Part shown: piece by piece, positions 60,891 through 64,000 of the stretch
How the letters are laid out: each line of letters starts with the position of its first letter
Position numbering within the stretch: position 1 is the first letter of the stretch
Source of the DNA: Hymenobacter sublimis
GTDB taxonomy: Bacteria; Bacteroidota; Bacteroidia; Cytophagales; Hymenobacteraceae
Assembly (NCBI RefSeq): GCF_023101345.1
Contig: NZ_CP095848.1
Location: 867,501-931,500 of the forward strand
Reading direction: 5' to 3'
DNA length: 64,000 nt
Notes under the pieces: generated by a model
The model's input: only the letters and a program-made list of their open reading frames with translations
The model's database searches: none
What the model was told of the DNA's origin: nothing
Program-made: the position numbers and the translations under genes

Positions 60891-60957
60891 CGCGCTATTG
60901 CCGGGGCCGCGCAAATTTCTCGGCTAACTTGCGCCCCGGTTCATCCGTTTTGCGTGC

Positions 60958-63000
60958 ATGACAACTCCGCTGTTTCGCTTGGTAGTGCCGTTGTGGGCAT
61001 TGCTTTTCCTTGCCTCGCCTTCCCTTTTCGCTCAGGCAACCTTTGTTCCTGATGAGCGCGCGTGGTACGGCGTTATTGCCCGCAGTAGCGGCCGCTCCCT
61101 GGACATCAGCAACGCCTCCACTGAGGCCGGCGCTACGGGTATTCAGTGGGAATTTACGCACGCTAACAGCCAGCAGTGGCGCTTTGTGCCGGCAGCCACG
61201 GGCAGCGACTTTTACCGCATTGAGGCCCGGCACAGCGGCAAGTGTCTTACCCTGGAAAAGCCCGATGAAAACGCTCCCCTGGTGCAGCGCCCCTGGACGG
61301 GCAGCTTTTACCAGCAGTGGAAGCTAGTGCCCTCGGGGCCCATCGGGAGCTTTATTCTGGTGAGTCGGGGCAACGATAAATGCGCGTCCCTGGCCGCGGC
61401 CGATAAGTTTAACGGCACTCCCGTGGTAGGCCAGCGCGTGCAAAACCGCGCCACCCAGCAATGGAAGCTGTTCAAGCTTCGGCTTAACGTGGACAATAGC
61501 CAGCCCGGTTTTGGGGCCCCCGAGCCATTGGCCAGCCTGAATACGCCCGGCGGCAACGAGCTGCAGCCCGTGCTAGCCCCCGATGGCCGCGCCCTGTACT
61601 TTGTGCGCACTCGTTACGCCGGCAACACGGAAGGCGTAACCGAATCCGGCGACATCTGGGTGAGCACCTCCGCCGACGAGGGCCGCAGCTGGGGCCCTGC
61701 TACCCGCCTCGATGCCCTAAATACTACCCAGCACAACGGCGTAATGGCCATTACCAACGCAGGCAAAACCTTGCTGCTGCGGGGCCATTACGAACGGGAC
61801 GGTTCGTTTCGGGATGAGGGCCTGAGCCAAGTGGCGCGGGGTGCCACTGGAAAAAGTGGGCATCCGGTGCCCCTGGACATTGCCAACTACTACTCGGCGG
61901 CCCCCGCTACGTCCTTCTTCATGACGCCCGACGAGAAAATTCTGCTGCTTTCCTTGGAGCGCGGCGACTCTCAGGGCGGCAACGACCTGTACCTGAGTCG
62001 GCCCGGGGTTGATGGCATTTGGAATGACCCGGTCAGCCTAGGCGCCGTTATCAATTCTCCTGGTTTCGACTTTGCTCCCTGGCTGGCTCCCGATGGCAAG
62101 ACGCTGTACTTCAGCTCCTACGGCCACGCCGGCTACGGCAGCGCCGATATCTTCGTCAGCCAACGCCTCGACGACTCCTGGACCCGCTGGAGCGAGCCGC
62201 GCAACGTAGGTGCCCCCCTGAATGGCCCCGGCTTCGATGCCTACCTAAGCCTTTCCGCCGATGGCAAGCAGGCGTATTATGCTGCCTCGCGCACGGCCAA
62301 CGGCCCCGCCGATTTGTTTCGCACGGTGACGGGGGTAGCCCCGAGCGACACGGCCCGCCCCGCTCCGCCCGAGCCTGTAGCTCCCGCCGTGGCCGCTCGT
62401 ACCCTGCTAACGGGGCGGACCCTGGATGCCAAAACGCGGCAGCCCCTGGCCACGGAAGTGAAAGCCATTCGGCTGGGTAACGACTTGGCTTTCAACGCCA
62501 CGGCCCGCACCGATGTGGCGGGAGGCAATTACCAGCTTACGCTGCCGCCCGGCCGCTACCGCCTGCTGGCTTCGCGCGCGGGCTACCTCACGGCCACCGA
62601 TACGGTTACGATGAGCGGCTCCCGCGCCCTGGAGTTGCTGCTGGTGCCGGCCGCCGTGGGCTCCAGTCTGGAATTGCCAACGCTAATCTTCGCCCAGGGC
62701 AAATACAACCTGCTGCCCGCTTCCTACACTGAACTGAACCGCCTAGCTCGCACTCTGCAGGACAACCCCACGGTCAATATTCGCCTGGAGGGCCACACCG
62801 ATAACCAGGGCCGGCCCGACCTGAACGTGAAGCTCTCCGAGGAGCGTGTGGCCGAGGTGAAGCGCTACCTCGTGACGCGCGGCATCCCCACCACTCGCAT
62901 CAGCACCATTGGCTACGGCGGCAGCCGCCCCCGGGCATCCAACGAAAAAGAGGAAACCCGCAAGCTGAATCGGCGCGTAGAGTTTACGATTGTGAAGTAG
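60958..63000 (+). CDS. Envelope protein with RICIN, PD40 repeats, carboxypeptidase-like and OmpA domains
   Basis: The 680-residue protein has a signal peptide ending FLASPSLFAQ. A ricin-type lectin domain (about 35-180) has Q-W pairs such as NSQQWRFVP, FYQQWKLV and ATQQWKLF. WD40-like PD40 repeats (about 200-455) include LAPDGRALYFVRTRY, WLAPDGKTLYFSSYGHAGYG and LSADGKQAYYAAS. A carboxypeptidase-regulatory domain (about 478-555) follows, then an OmpA C-terminal domain (about 565-680) with EGHTDNQGRPDLN, LSEERVAEVK and NRRVEF for peptidoglycan binding. It likely anchors to the cell wall and senses or binds sugars outside. Confidence 0.93.
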   Translation: MTTPLFRLVVPLWALLFLASPSLFAQATFVPDERAWYGVIARSSGRSLDISNASTEAGATGIQWEFTHANSQQWRFVPAATGSDFYRIEARHSGKCLTLEKPDENAPLVQRPWTGSFYQQWKLVPSGPIGSFILVSRGNDKCASLAAADKFNGTPVVGQRVQNRATQQWKLFKLRLNVDNSQPGFGAPEPLASLNTPGGNELQPVLAPDGRALYFVRTRYAGNTEGVTESGDIWVSTSADEGRSWGPATRLDALNTTQHNGVMAITNAGKTLLLRGHYERDGSFRDEGLSQVARGATGKSGHPVPLDIANYYSAAPATSFFMTPDEKILLLSLERGDSQGGNDLYLSRPGVDGIWNDPVSLGAVINSPGFDFAPWLAPDGKTLYFSSYGHAGYGSADIFVSQRLDDSWTRWSEPRNVGAPLNGPGFDAYLSLSADGKQAYYAASRTANGPADLFRTVTGVAPSDTARPAPPEPVAPAVAARTLLTGRTLDAKTRQPLATEVKAIRLGNDLAFNATARTDVAGGNYQLTLPPGRYRLLASRAGYLTATDTVTMSGSRALELLLVPAAVGSSLELPTLIFAQGKYNLLPASYTELNRLARTLQDNPTVNIRLEGHTDNQGRPDLNVKLSEERVAEVKRYLVTRGIPTTRISTIGYGGSRPRASNEKEETRKLNRRVEFTIVK

Positions 63001-63157
63001 GGTCTTGGGAATGGAGGGCCTTGGTTATAACGCTTGTTTGTCCATGACTGACTGTCAGATTCAAAGCAATAGCAATCGGTGTCGAAAAAACCAGGAGTTT
63101 ACCAACCTCAGGCAGCCAAGCGCATATACCCAATTTCCCAATCTCCCAAAACCCTCA

Positions 63158-64000
63158 ATGATGCAGGCTCTTATTCGTCACGAAGCAGTGTTGCCGAAGC
63201 TACCCTCGGCTTCGGGAGTGGAGGTAGTCGGTAACGTGGCCTACGTCATCGGCGACGATGCACCCTACCTGTATCAGCTGGATGCGGCCACCTTGGCGGC
63301 GGGCGCGCCCACCCGGCTTTTCGAAACGGCACACTTCAGCAGCGGCCGAATTCCGAAGGAACTGAAGCTGGATCTGGAATGCCTCACCGCCCTGACTACC
63401 CCTACCGGCGAGACTGGCCTGCTGGTGCTGGGCTCGGGGGCTACGGCCGCGCGCGAGCAGGGCTTTTGGGTGCCGCTGCCCAAAACCGGCGGTGCCGGCG
63501 CCGTGTACCCCATTTCCTTGAGCGGACTGTACGCGGCCTTGCGGGCAGTGCTACCCGCCGGCGTGGTTCTGAACCTGGAGGCGGCGGCGGCTACCACTAC
63601 GGAGCTTCTGCTGTTTCAGCGCACCGTGGGCTCGGCGGCCGGTAACCTATTGTTTCGTCTGCCCCTGGAGGCCGCGCTGGCGTATTTGCAGCACCGTAGC
63701 CCGCAGGTTCCGTCGGTGCAGGCCCAGCTGTTTGAGCTGCCCGTCATTGATGGGAAGCCCGCCGGTTTTTCCGGGGCTACCTGGTTTGAGGATAGACTAT
63801 TTGTAACGGCCTCGGTAGAAGACACCCAGGATGCCGTGCTCGACGGGGCCGTGCTGGGCTCGTTTGTGGGCGTGCTGCAGATGGCCAACCGGGCAGCAAA
63901 AGTGTTGCCCGTGCAATTGGCTCGGCTGGAGCTGCCCGGCGGCCGCGCCTACCGAGGTAAAGTGGAAAGCGTGGCTGGGCGTCGGCGCCTGGGCCCAAAA
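63158..64000 (+). CDS. DUF6929-like protein, truncated at the right window edge
   Basis: ATG 63158 (second ATG 63161) opens a frame of 281 codons to the last base, with no stop in the window. The sequence begins MMQALIRHEAVLPKLPSASG and continues VVGNVAYVIGDDAPYLYQLD, DLECLTAL, GLLVLGSGATAAREQGFWV, and near the edge DAVLDGAVLGSFVGV. The pattern of short beta strands with YVIGDDAPYLY resembles DUF6929, a beta-propeller-like family I recall from this group; confidence in the family is moderate. It starts 158 bases after the OmpA-type gene on the same strand. Function unknown. Confidence 0.75.
   Translation, partial: MMQALIRHEAVLPKLPSASGVEVVGNVAYVIGDDAPYLYQLDAATLAAGAPTRLFETAHFSSGRIPKELKLDLECLTALTTPTGETGLLVLGSGATAAREQGFWVPLPKTGGAGAVYPISLSGLYAALRAVLPAGVVLNLEAAAATTTELLLFQRTVGSAAGNLLFRLPLEAALAYLQHRSPQVPSVQAQLFELPVIDGKPAGFSGATWFEDRLFVTASVEDTQDAVLDGAVLGSFVGVLQMANRAAKVLPVQLARLELPGGRAYRGKVESVAGRRRLGPK

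Noticed and set aside
1..64000. CRISPR array, tRNA, rRNA or insertion sequence
   Set aside because: No evenly spaced direct repeats, no cloverleaf or rRNA-like stretch and no transposase frame were seen; the palindromes are irregularly spaced and inverted, not direct.

Overview
The window is about 60 % GC chromosomal DNA from a Bacteroidetes bacterium, most likely a Hymenobacter-like member of the Cytophagales. This rests on the SusC/SusD pair, a TonB receptor followed by a DUF4249 lipoprotein, a transcarbamylase of the N-acetyl/N-succinylornithine type, a SusR-like membrane regulator, TAnnTTTG promoter -7 boxes, few Shine-Dalgarno sequences and many proteins of Bacteroidetes-type DUF families. 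No rRNA, tRNA, CRISPR array, transposase or prophage gene was seen.

Layout. 1-2.5 kb: the 3' end of carB, a low-GC orphan gene, a small structured transcription unit with a 49-codon ORF, and the acetyl/succinylornithine transcarbamylase. 2.6-9 kb: a Thr-rich secreted protein, DNA polymerase IV, a carboxylesterase, an MFS_3 exporter and an EamA transporter. 9-14 kb: a small monooxygenase-fold protein, RarA, SppA and purine nucleoside phosphorylase. 14-18.5 kb: a TonB receptor/DUF4249 operon, thioredoxin and a secreted unknown. 18.6-26 kb: HNH nuclease, a DUF6687-like protein, SbcC and HelD. 26-31 kb: an NTF2-like protein, a GH92 mannosidase and several low-GC orphan genes, one broken by an amber codon. 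31.5-47 kb: a DUF2306 membrane protein, then a glycan utilisation locus with GH65, a SusR-like regulator, GH13, SusC, SusD, GH37 trehalase and a clan GH-A hydrolase. 47-54 kb: two overlapping GNAT acetyltransferases, SbcD, a lipoprotein, an MBL/rhodanese protein and an amino-acid permease. 54-64 kb: a DUF2945 protein, two amidohydrolase-like proteins, a LuxR-type response regulator, a small ORF, a RICIN/PD40/OmpA envelope protein and a truncated DUF6929-like gene.

How the genes work together. The clearest system is the 32-47 kb locus. A SusC/SusD pair imports an oligosaccharide across the outer membrane, and secreted GH65, GH13 and GH37 enzymes cleave alpha-glucosidic bonds (trehalose for GH37). 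The membrane-spanning regulator would sense a released sugar. SbcC, SbcD, HelD, RarA and DinB are DNA-repair and replication housekeeping genes scattered through the window.

The most distinctive non-coding feature is a superfamily of long imperfect palindromes (GTCAT...GAGC...GA(A/G)GCATCTC or GAGGAATC arms) in at least eleven intergenic regions, together with several unrelated long inverted repeats. They often sit at gene ends and could act as terminators or REP-like mobile elements.
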